Below, one piece after another: positions 1 to 6,504 of a stretch of 37,931 nucleotides of DNA (positions are counted from its first letter, which is position 1; each line of letters opens with the position of its first letter). The notes below the pieces were generated by a model. That model was not told the origin of the DNA and made no database searches. It was given only the letters and a program-made list of their open reading frames with translations. A program made the translations under genes and the position numbers. The DNA is from a virus. The stretch is from the IMG/VR virus record IMGVR_UViG_3300043598_000038, positions 1 to 37,931 of that record; one strand, given 5' to 3'.

Positions 1-789
1 TCATCGATTCAGTCTGACAATCGAAGGTGATAACCAAAGAGCTTCCGTCCGGACGCCGCCGCCGTTGACGTTGGCCTCTTTGTCGATCCGTTTCCAGCCC
101 CGCGCCTCAAAAAGTTCCGTATAGATGTCGTTAGGATATCCACTGAGAATTGTGAGCCCTTCCAGGTCATTCAGCATTTCCAACTGGCGGTGCTGTTCGT
201 CGGTGAGTTCGACCGCGTAGATGTTTTTTGCCGTGCGCGTCGAGCCCACGTAAGGCGGATCTATGTAGAAAAGGGTGTCCGGAGAATCCATCTCCCCGAT
301 TAGCGTAAAGGCGTCCCGCTTTTCGATCAGGACGTTTCTAAAGCGGCGCGAGGCGGTATAAATGTTCTCGGGGTGGATGTCCTTCAGCATCGAACGACCG
401 CTCTTGTTGTGGCGTCGGAAATTGCCTTTAACCATCCCTCCCTGAATACTCATCCAAAGCCGGAAATATAATCGCCTGGCGCTTTCGAGCGGGTCCTCGT
501 TTTCGACCGTGGCGATGCAGCGCATGAACTCGGTTCGGGACCAGGGCGTGAGTTTTATTAGCCGGGCCAATTCCTCCGGCCGGTCGCGCAGGATTTGAAA
601 GAAATTTACTATATCGTCTGAGAGATCATTGTAGGTTTCGAGCTTTGAAGGCTCTTTAACGAGCAGCACATTTGCAGCGCCGCCGAAGGGTTCGACGTAA
701 TGCCGGTGTTTGGGAAAATATTGGATAATCCATTTAGCCAAGCGAAATTTAGACCCGTAATACTTCAGCACGGGGTGCGGAACATTCAT
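1..789 (-). CDS. Dam-like DNA adenine-N6 methyltransferase (D12 class)
   Basis: A 262-aa enzyme that should transfer methyl from S-adenosylmethionine to adenine N6 in DNA. Seen: a YYGSK start (residues 10-14), the SAM-binding motif EPFGGAAN (33-40), LSDDIVNFFQ (56-65) and the catalytic DPPY motif (177-180), all in the order expected of the D12/Dam class and at normal length. It starts at ATG 789 behind an AAGAGG ribosome-binding site and ends on a TGA at the window edge, so it is complete. It is leftward and separated from the early operon by a plus-strand regulator, so it is probably its own transcription unit. The likely role is self-methylation against host restriction or regulation of GATC sites; GATC specificity is inferred from the class and not shown. 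Confidence 0.93.
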   Translation of the reverse strand: MNVPHPVLKYYGSKFRLAKWIIQYFPKHRHYVEPFGGAANVLLVKEPSKLETYNDLSDDIVNFFQILRDRPEELARLIKLTPWSRTEFMRCIATVENEDPLESARRLYFRLWMSIQGGMVKGNFRRHNKSGRSMLKDIHPENIYTASRRFRNVLIEKRDAFTLIGEMDSPDTLFYIDPPYVGSTRTAKNIYAVELTDEQHRQLEMLNDLEGLTILSGYPNDIYTELFEARGWKRIDKEANVNGGGVRTEALWLSPSIVRLNR

Positions 790-835
790 TTGAATTTTTA
801 CCTCTTATTTTTATTTCGGCTGGCTGCTGGCGAGG

Positions 836-848
836 GTCCTTAAAGGAC
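836..848. promoter_or_regulatory. 13-bp perfect palindrome in the dam/HTH divergent intergenic region
   Basis: GTCCTT-A-AAGGAC is a perfect inverted repeat with one central base. It sits in the 176-bp gap (790-965) between the leftward methylase and the rightward HTH gene. Position and symmetry suit an operator for the adjacent HTH protein. A TATTAT at 940-945 could be a -10 box for the HTH gene, but I see no matching -35. The rest of the gap shows nothing clear. Confidence 0.35.
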
Positions 849-965
849 AGGCCAATTTAACAAGCTGAAGAGGCAAAAACAATCGGTAGCTCCGAACTGC
901 GAAGGAGCGAGTTTTCAGGTGCAATGGTGCGGACGTGCGTATTATTCTGAGGAAACCAAATCGCT

Positions 966-1196
966 ATGATTTGGGGAATGATTCAGACTCGACTTCACGA
1001 AATAGCCGCCAAATTTGATATAAAAAACGCTTACCAATTTCAGAAATTTACAGGCGTGGCCCAAGCTACGGCGTACGGGCTCTGGAAAAAAGACTGGACT
1101 TTTGTAAACCTTAAAACCCTTAATACTCTGTGCAATTTGTTCAGCTGCACCCCGAGTGATCTATTGGACTTCACGCCTGATCCGGAAGAGGGTTAG
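966..1196 (+). CDS. small XRE/Cro-type helix-turn-helix regulator
   Basis: A 76-aa protein that is almost entirely one HTH domain of the short Cro/CI type: a helix at RLHEIAAKF, the turn and recognition helix around GVAQATAYGLWK, then LKTLNTLCNLFSCTPSDLLDF, the usual ending of this family. It should bind DNA as a dimer. The start could be ATG 966 or ATG 978; 966 has an AGGA about 12 bases upstream. It is the only plus-strand gene in the left arm and its end overlaps the convergent 94-aa gene by 26 bp. It may control the neighbouring methylase or act as a local antisense brake on the end of the early operon (inference). Confidence 0.72.
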   Translation: MIWGMIQTRLHEIAAKFDIKNAYQFQKFTGVAQATAYGLWKKDWTFVNLKTLNTLCNLFSCTPSDLLDFTPDPEEG

Positions 1197-1455
1197 AGCG
1201 ATCGTAATACACTTTAGCGGCGTAAAGCATTTCCTTCCATGTCTTGAAGTCGGAGCGCTCCCTGACGTACTTATTGATCTCCGCAAAAGTGCAATCCTCG
1301 GGAGCGAAAGGATGAACGAAAAAATCCTGAACCGTTCCGAACTCGGTGTGTGCAGCTATGAAATCATCCGTTAGAAGCTCCGCATGCTGAAAGGTCTCGG
1401 AACAGGTGAGATCCTTGAGCATTTTCATAAAATCTTCTCGGCTTTGGACTGGCAT
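1171..1455 (-). CDS. hypothetical protein, 94 aa
   Basis: I do not recognise this gene. It encodes a small soluble acidic protein with no signal or membrane segment, rich in aromatic residues (FFVHPF, KTWKEMLYAAKVYYDR). It is the last gene of the leftward early operon, starting 10 bp after the preceding 213-aa gene, and its 3' end runs 26 bp into the convergent HTH gene. Operon position and direction support it as real. Confidence 0.6.
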   Translation of the reverse strand: MPVQSREDFMKMLKDLTCSETFQHAELLTDDFIAAHTEFGTVQDFFVHPFAPEDCTFAEINKYVRERSDFKTWKEMLYAAKVYYDRSNPLPDQA

Positions 1456-1465
1456 TTAATAACCC

Positions 1466-2107
1466 TCAATCAATAGGAATTTTCAATAATTCGCTTACAT
1501 TTCTTACGCTAAAAACAAAATGGTTGAAGGCGGCAAAGACGTGCCGAGGCAAGTTCGATTCGTGCCTTAACCAATGGTAGGCGATCATATCAGTTGTTTC
1601 ACCACCACTTTTTTGCAGATAGGTCACCGCCGCGGCCCGGAGCTGCTGGAGTTCGAATTTGGTGAGATACTTTAGCTTCCATGCATCCTTACATAATACC
1701 CTCCAGTCTTTAGGGGGGCGGTATATATTGAGGCCGCTTTTTGTGCGCGGATCGCCTACCAGGTCAACGAACCGGCCGTTAGTAAAAAGGAAGCGAAATC
1801 GCCGGTTGAACAGGCCGAGGTCGTGAATCGTAAGCAAGCGCAAATCAGAGGCGAGAATGATCCGTTTCGTTTCCGGTATCCATTTATTTACTTTCGGCAG
1901 ATCCGGCATAAAGTGAGATAACTCGATCCGACCGGTTCGACAGTTAACTATCATTTTTCCGGAACAACAGAACCCGCCTCCTTGGCCGGATCGGATGAGT
2001 AGGATACCTTTTAAAAATAGTCTGTTGCAAGCGTGAAACAACGTGCGAGACACCGGCTCAGCGCTCCCATCTTCGGAAGCGCTGGAATAGCAATATTTAG
2101 TTGTCAA
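1466..2107 (-). CDS. hypothetical protein, 213 aa
   Basis: Not recognised. It is a basic protein with scattered Cys (KYC, HAC, FCC, NC near the N-terminus) and a C-terminal half rich in Leu, Arg and aromatic residues, with no membrane segment. The longest reading starts at TTG 2107, 13 bp after the previous gene's stop, with only a weak ribosome-binding site. An internal ATG at residue 51 is possible but would leave an unusually long gap. It belongs to the accessory tail of the early operon. Confidence 0.55.
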   Translation of the reverse strand: MTTKYCYSSASEDGSAEPVSRTLFHACNRLFLKGILLIRSGQGGGFCCSGKMIVNCRTGRIELSHFMPDLPKVNKWIPETKRIILASDLRLLTIHDLGLFNRRFRFLFTNGRFVDLVGDPRTKSGLNIYRPPKDWRVLCKDAWKLKYLTKFELQQLRAAAVTYLQKSGGETTDMIAYHWLRHESNLPRHVFAAFNHFVFSVRNVSELLKIPID

Positions 2108-2120
2108 AGATCCGTAAGAC

Positions 2121-2516
2121 TTAGAACTGCATCCGGGCCCGTATTTTCTCTTTCCCTAACTGTTGCTTCAAACGGCAGGGTAGGCATCTCGCCCACTTTC
2201 CCGACGCTCGCGCGCAGTCCATGCATCTCTGCGAAGATTTCAATTTTTGACGCCGGCGCGATGCTCTCTCTCGACCGAGGGCCGCGCAGGGTTCGCATAA
2301 TGCGCGAGTTCCTTTTTCCCCTCGTGGTTTGAAACAATGAGCGCAATTCCCGAGGGCGATACGCCGATGCTGGCGGTTTCTCCTGTCGGCGTTGCGCCGG
2401 TCGGTACATGGTCGACAATACTGCTTGCCCACGATATCGCCTTCACAATTAGCGGTGAGACACAATCCCGTTTTCCGGCGAGCAACTTGGCGACGATGGC
2501 GATGGGTCTTTTTCAT
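2121..2516 (-). CDS. Cys-rich, Arg-rich putative zinc-binding protein
   Basis: A 131-aa protein with repeated paired Cys: CLTANC, CRPC, CAHC, CEPC, CMDC and CLPC. These resemble three or more successive zinc knuckles or ribbons set in an Arg/Lys-rich background, so it probably binds nucleic acid. I chose ATG 2516 (GGGATAGG upstream, 4 bp after the previous stop) rather than the ATG 45 bp further up, which would overlap the previous gene. Function is unknown. It lies downstream of another zinc-ribbon protein, the AlkB fusion. Confidence 0.65.
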   Translation of the reverse strand: MKKTHRHRRQVARRKTGLCLTANCEGDIVGKQYCRPCTDRRNADRRNRQHRRIALGNCAHCFKPRGEKGTRALCEPCAALGRERASRRRQKLKSSQRCMDCARASGKWARCLPCRLKQQLGKEKIRARMQF

Positions 2517-2520
2517 ATAC

Positions 2521-2772
2521 CTATCCCTGATACGGCCGGCCGAGGTAAAGGACATCAGCACCGCCCTCTTTAAGGACCGTGATCATGTCCGTAAAATAAA
2601 CATAAGCTTCGACCGACCTTTCAAACGATTTGAGCCTTGGGGCTGTTTGGTGCCCGCTTGAAACGTGGGTGCCTACGGCGTTATGAGAGTCGTCAACCGT
2701 GAGGGAGACAGTGCCGAAGTTAGCCCCGAACTGTGTTATAGCTACAAGGCGATCGCAAAAAGCTTTAGGCAT
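2521..2772 (-). CDS. hypothetical protein, 83 aa
   Basis: Not recognised. A soluble 83-aa protein starting MPKAFCDRL, with several short hydrophobic strands (LVAITQF, VSLTVDD, VEAYVYFTDM, VLYLGRPYQG) that suggest a small alpha/beta fold. The start at ATG 2772 is preferred over an upstream TTG because GGAGG lies in the end of the preceding 57-aa gene, which it overlaps by 8 bp. That overlap suggests translational coupling. Confidence 0.6.
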   Translation of the reverse strand: MPKAFCDRLVAITQFGANFGTVSLTVDDSHNAVGTHVSSGHQTAPRLKSFERSVEAYVYFTDMITVLKEGGADVLYLGRPYQG

Positions 2773-2938
2773 TTTTCGCCCCCTCCCTTTCCTCTTTTTC
2801 CCGGTCCAATGATTTGATAAGTTCATCAATTCTCCTGGAGGTCTCCTCGCCCTGCAGTTGAAGCTTGAACATCTTCAATGCGTGATCGATTTCCTCCCGG
2901 ACAATCAATCGAATATCCGCTTTAGTTATTTGCTCCAT
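2765..2938 (-). CDS. small coiled-coil protein, 57 aa
   Basis: A short ORF that fills the gap after the AlkB gene. It starts at ATG 2938 inside the last 17 bp of AlkB and ends at TAA 2765, overlapping the next start by 8 bp. The product is almost wholly charged and helical (IRLIVREEID, SRRIDELIKSLDREKEEREG), so it is probably a coiled coil. Overlap at both ends is the pattern of genuine coupled phage genes. Function unknown. Confidence 0.6.
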   Translation of the reverse strand: MEQITKADIRLIVREEIDHALKMFKLQLQGEETSRRIDELIKSLDREKEEREGAKNA

Positions 2939-4226
2939 TTGTACGCTCCGATTTGAAAACTCTGCGGCCCGTTAGACTGATCCGGCCACCACATTTAAGC
3001 AGCGTCGACGTTTCAGGAATGAGGCGCTTGACCTCGTGGAAAGCGAGGCGTGAAGGGCCGCCCATTACAACCACGTCGCCGCTCTGCAGCTCGATATCGA
3101 CACCTTTAGATTTCCGGTTTTCATCGCCGATATTGAAGATGCAGCTATCGCCCAGGCTGACCGTTACGATCGGCGATTCGCGCTCATCCTCTGTAACGTC
3201 CTGGTGTCGGCCGAGCTTCCCCACGCGAGGCGGATAGAAGTTGAGGAGGACGGTGTCCAGCTTCAAGGTTCCGAAGCCGGCCGCGCTGACCGCCCGTTGC
3301 ATTAGGAGCTGCAGATCGAGAGGGATCATTGGAAAAAGCTTTCCATTGGCGTGGCGTTTCATGTAGTAGTACCGCCCGAGATCTCCGAACCAACCTACTT
3401 GCCCCCAGCTGGTGACTCGAAGGCTCAAGTCATAGCCCGTCTTTGTTCTCGGCTGCATCAGCGGGTGTGAATTGACGAGCTGCCGGCACAGGTCGACCAG
3501 GCGCAGCTGGAGCTCCTCGTTAGCGAAGTTTTTGAGGTGAAATGTGCCTGCAGGTAAATTATTGAAGATCGCTGGTGAAACCAGCAGCTCAGAACCGATC
3601 GAACGCTGATAATTGCGCATGTTCCTCGCGGCTTTTTGGTATGGCTCGATCTGCTTTGCAGGGGGAATTAGAAAGACTGGATTTTCGTCGCTATCCTCAT
3701 ACACCATCAGGCGGATGTCGAAGGAGCTGAGCCGGCGATGGCGATTATCGAAGCCCCGCTGTCTCGATCGGATGCGTTCGCACTCCCTCCGGCCCTGGGT
3801 GGTTAGACCGTATCGCGTGGGATAGCAGCGGCCATATTTCGCCAAAAGTTCGCGGGCTTCCTCAAGGGTTACCTGATGGCCTCGCTTGCGCATCCGTCTC
3901 TGAATTGCCACGGCGTCCTTGTTGTCTGGATTGCTTCGGAAAACCGCCGCTGTGATTCGCGCTTTCTCGCGAACCACCGGGTTATCTTTCCAGTATGCTG
4001 TATTTACATCAGCATTATTCTTTCGCCATTTTTGGAGGTACAGCCGCTTATAATCGCGCCGATAACCGCGCTCATGGGCGTTATGGCACTCTTTACACTT
4101 GGGGCGCATGTAATAGACCTTTTCAGCTCGGAGGCGCGTTACTATCATCTCTGCGCGCGGTTTTGTCTTGTCGCAATGATTGCAATGGCCTTCAACGGGT
4201 AGATCTTCAAGTTTGGCTGCTTTCAT
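2922..4226 (-). CDS. AlkB-family 2-oxoglutarate/Fe(II) dioxygenase fused to an N-terminal zinc ribbon
   Basis: 434 aa. Residues about 215-425 match AlkB closely: LNFYPPRVGKLGRHQD with the iron-binding HxD (H341, D343), SPIVTVSLGDSCIFNIG, the GDVVVMGGPSRLAFH block with the distal His (H397), and two Arg six residues apart (R415, R421) like the 2-oxoglutarate Arg pair of E. coli AlkB. The family repairs 1-methyladenine and 3-methylcytosine by oxidative demethylation. Residues 15-48 form a four-Cys zinc ribbon (C15, C18, C44, C47) of the kind found at the start of HNH-like phage proteins, followed by a basic helical linker to about 210. E. coli AlkB is about 216 aa, so half of this protein is additional. 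It probably protects or repairs phage DNA. Confidence 0.9.
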   Translation of the reverse strand: MKAAKLEDLPVEGHCNHCDKTKPRAEMIVTRLRAEKVYYMRPKCKECHNAHERGYRRDYKRLYLQKWRKNNADVNTAYWKDNPVVREKARITAAVFRSNPDNKDAVAIQRRMRKRGHQVTLEEARELLAKYGRCYPTRYGLTTQGRRECERIRSRQRGFDNRHRRLSSFDIRLMVYEDSDENPVFLIPPAKQIEPYQKAARNMRNYQRSIGSELLVSPAIFNNLPAGTFHLKNFANEELQLRLVDLCRQLVNSHPLMQPRTKTGYDLSLRVTSWGQVGWFGDLGRYYYMKRHANGKLFPMIPLDLQLLMQRAVSAAGFGTLKLDTVLLNFYPPRVGKLGRHQDVTEDERESPIVTVSLGDSCIFNIGDENRKSKGVDIELQSGDVVVMGGPSRLAFHEVKRLIPETSTLLKCGGRISLTGRRVFKSERTNGANN

Positions 4227-4230
4227 TTTT

Positions 4231-4605
4231 TTACCAGAGATCCTCCGTATATCTGAACCCTTGAAATCCGCGCATCTTGATATATCGCTGGGGCGGTCGG
4301 CTTACCGGTCCGGAGCATTCTACCCACCACTTCGGCTGCCGAAATTCATCGTCCCAACACTGAACCGGGGCTTCGTCGCCGCCGGGAATAAAGCCGGAAA
4401 TGTTCAATCGAACGCGAATCCGGCCTTCGATCAGCAGATAGATATGCAGGACTTCGATCGTCGGCTTTTGCGCCAGGGCGATATAAAAAGGTACGTCGTT
4501 ACGCTGGAGGTCATGCAGCGAGGCAATGTACCGGCGAAACCCAACATTTTTGTTATCCGCGTAGAGTGAAGGCAGCGTGCGAATTATTCCAGTGGGTCGG
4601 TCCAT
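4231..4605 (-). CDS. hypothetical phage protein, 124 aa
   Basis: Not recognised. A compact protein with a beta-rich core (TIEVLHIYLLIEG, RIRVRLNISGFIPGG) and a conspicuous aromatic C-terminus (PKWWVECSGP, RGFQGFRYTEDLW). It starts 5 bp after the preceding 90-aa gene ends, with AAAGGA in that gene's end, and stops 4 bp before AlkB, so all three are probably cotranslated. Confidence 0.6.
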   Translation of the reverse strand: MDRPTGIIRTLPSLYADNKNVGFRRYIASLHDLQRNDVPFYIALAQKPTIEVLHIYLLIEGRIRVRLNISGFIPGGDEAPVQCWDDEFRQPKWWVECSGPVSRPPQRYIKMRGFQGFRYTEDLW

Positions 4606-4610
4606 GTCGA

Positions 4611-4883
4611 TTAGTCCTTTAGAGATTCAGGGGCGGGTTCGCTTGAGCCTGACGGCGGGGGAAGTTTGTTGACAGCGCCCACGAGGCCCATTCCGAGACT
4701 CAGAGCGTTCTCGCGGCTCATGGTGGCATTGAGAAGATCCTCGCCACCGGCTACGGGCCGAGCCTGGATGCTGATCCGCTGCCCTGTCTTGTCCAAGCGA
4801 ATAAAGACTTCGACGAGGACCTCCGGTTCTTTTGAAGTATCGGTTACGTTGATAATTAGACCGTCCATGTTGATATCGCTCAT
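4611..4883 (-). CDS. hypothetical protein, 90 aa
   Basis: Not recognised. A small protein with a two-stranded motif (EVLVEVFIRLD, QRISIQARPV) followed by a helix (RENALSLGMGLVGAVNKL) and a Pro/Ser-rich acidic tail. AGGAGA lies about 10 bases upstream of ATG 4883. It is part of the accessory early operon upstream of AlkB. Confidence 0.6.
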   Translation of the reverse strand: MSDINMDGLIINVTDTSKEPEVLVEVFIRLDKTGQRISIQARPVAGGEDLLNATMSRENALSLGMGLVGAVNKLPPPSGSSEPAPESLKD

Positions 4884-4952
4884 TTTGTGCTATTTCTCCT
4901 GTTTGTATTTTTGACCCGTCTTGTAAAACGGGGGTTGTTGGTACCGCCTATC

Positions 4953-5093
4953 TCACTGAGCATCAGAAAGACAAACTCTTGCCCGCCCGTCGCCCTCCTC
5001 CGGGTCGTTTTTGATGAGGTTAAAGCCAAACGGCCTGCTCATCTGGTTGGCATCCCGGTTCCACGCTCGAAATTTAAATTCTTTGCTTTTCAT
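4953..5093 (-). CDS. YopX-like N-terminal fragment, 46 aa
   Basis: A short gene with a perfect AGGAGG about 6 bases before ATG 5093. It opens KEFKFRAWNRDANQM, the hallmark start of phage YopX proteins (KFRAWD...KM), but stops after 46 codons, whereas that family is normally well over 100 aa. It is either truncated or a short relative. The +1 frame stays open from the end of this gene through to the next start. A loss-of-length frameshift is therefore possible, but no clear YopX sequence appears in that frame. Confidence 0.55.
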   Translation of the reverse strand: MKSKEFKFRAWNRDANQMSRPFGFNLIKNDPEEGDGRARVCLSDAQ

Positions 5094-5109
5094 AAAGGCC
5101 TCCTATTTG

Positions 5110-5349
5110 CTAACCGTCCAATGACTTGACCCACTCTAAAAACGACTTTTCGATTACAAGCCATCCCAAACTGGGGTGCGGAGCGCCGCCGGCGGTCTCG
5201 AAGGTGCCGTCTTGACACATATTGACCAAGGTGGAACGGCAGAGCGGCGGGGTAAGAATGTGGTGCTTCCTAACCAATCGCTCGATCTCAGAAAGCCGGA
5301 TCTTCGGGCGGATCTTCATTTCACGCAGTTGCTGGTCGAGTCTGGACAT
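5110..5349 (-). CDS. small HTH / excisionase-like DNA-binding protein
   Basis: 79 aa. The pattern IRLSEIERLV ... CRSTLVNMCQDGTFE ... GWLVIEKSFLEWVKSL follows the MerR/excisionase-type HTH_17 layout: recognition helix, wing with a short beta strand, then a final helix ending in a Trp-containing segment. AGGAG precedes ATG 5349. It sits 8 bp downstream of the transposition ATPase gene, so it could modulate transposition or regulate the operon. The 78-aa gene at 14614-14850 has a similar layout. Confidence 0.6.
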   Translation of the reverse strand: MSRLDQQLREMKIRPKIRLSEIERLVRKHHILTPPLCRSTLVNMCQDGTFETAGGAPHPSLGWLVIEKSFLEWVKSLDG

Positions 5350-5357
5350 ATTTGCTC

Positions 5358-6497
5358 CTATTTAACCCGGCTTAATTTCTGCGTTTTCGGCTCGTTGTCG
5401 AGGCCCAGGTGCCGGACGGTCACTTTATGGTCGCCTTTCTTATAAGCGGCGCTGAGGCCGCCGTTTGCCAGGTTACCGATCGCGAGCGGTGTCTTGCCGC
5501 GGGAAGCTATCAGCTCGATCGAAGCCGGCTCGAACAGGTCTGCCGCCCTGCGATCGCTGACGAGCTGCAGGCGGTGATCGATATACTGGCTAACCGTGTC
5601 ATTCATCGAGGGCATTTCTAAAATGACGAGCCGCTCGGCGATCTCCCGGAAAGGTGCCAGGTTGAGCTTTGCGTAAAACGACGGCTGGCCGTACAGGACG
5701 ACACTGAGGAATCGCTGAAACCCGCCGGTTCCCATCTCGAGAAAGTTCTTGAGGGCTGAGAGGGTTGTATTATTCAGGCGGTGGGCTTCGTCAAAGACAA
5801 TAGCGATCCGTTGACGATTTTCTACCAGTCCCTGGAGGTGCCTTTCCAATTTCCGCTGGGAAACCATATTTCGCCGCTTTTCCTTGAGATCGAAGTGATC
5901 AAGGATATAGCTCACAATGCCGGCCGCATCGACCCGGCCCATTTCGGCAAATTTGGGGTGAATAAAATGCACCTTTGAATTGCCCTGCCTGAGCTGGACG
6001 TTTATGTACTGTTTGAGCGACGATTTGCCGGCGCCTACAGGGCCGAGGATCGCGATAAACTCCTGGTAGTTAATAGCACTCGTAACCCGCTCAACGATCC
6101 GCTGGAGCGGCTCGGAAATGAATACCTCGCCGGCTTCACGCGGATCCGAGCCGATCGCGAAGGGATCGCGGCGCAGTTTAAAGTAATCCTGCTCGGCGTC
6201 GGTAAGGCTTTTACGGTCCGTCGCCGCGGGTTGATATTGTTGTTCGAAAATAGATGTCATAGTGTTTTCAATCTCCTCGTAGGGTGTACCCCTCTCCTCC
6301 ATAAGGCGCCGGCAGGCATCCATGATCGCCGGCAGAATCTTTTGTTTCTCGGCTTCGCTGACCGTTTCTGTCTTCGTCGGTTTCCGCAAGCGCTGCACCG
6401 TCGATTTACTGATAAAGACGAAGCCGCTATAGTCGGCGAACGCCCGGACGCCGATCTTGTAATCCAATAAAAATTTGGCGAATGCTGCGTGATTCAT
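5358..6497 (-). CDS. MuB/TnsC/ExeA-type AAA+ ATPase, transposition target activator
   Basis: 379 aa. The N-terminal 45 residues form a small HTH-like domain (AFADYSGFVFISKSTVQRL). The ATPase core has Walker A GPVGAGKS (152-159), Walker B IAIVFDEAH (231-239), a sensor-1-like VVLYGQPSFYAKL (267-279) and an arginine-rich region REIAERL. MuB and its relatives coat target DNA as ATP filaments, deliver the target to the transposase and confer immunity. The gene starts 8 bp after the transposase stop, in the A-B order of Mu. No clear ribosome-binding site is seen, so it may depend on coupling to the transposase. It is longer than MuB (about 312 aa) because of its N-terminal region. Confidence 0.9.
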   Translation of the reverse strand: MNHAAFAKFLLDYKIGVRAFADYSGFVFISKSTVQRLRKPTKTETVSEAEKQKILPAIMDACRRLMEERGTPYEEIENTMTSIFEQQYQPAATDRKSLTDAEQDYFKLRRDPFAIGSDPREAGEVFISEPLQRIVERVTSAINYQEFIAILGPVGAGKSSLKQYINVQLRQGNSKVHFIHPKFAEMGRVDAAGIVSYILDHFDLKEKRRNMVSQRKLERHLQGLVENRQRIAIVFDEAHRLNNTTLSALKNFLEMGTGGFQRFLSVVLYGQPSFYAKLNLAPFREIAERLVILEMPSMNDTVSQYIDHRLQLVSDRRAADLFEPASIELIASRGKTPLAIGNLANGGLSAAYKKGDHKVTVRHLGLDNEPKTQKLSRVK

Positions 6498-6504
6498 AAT
6501 CGTT

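Noticed and set aside
4877-4964. Short ORF starting MLSEIGG in the +1 frame after the YopX-like gene
   Set aside because: About 27 codons with no ribosome-binding site before its ATG; probably open by chance.
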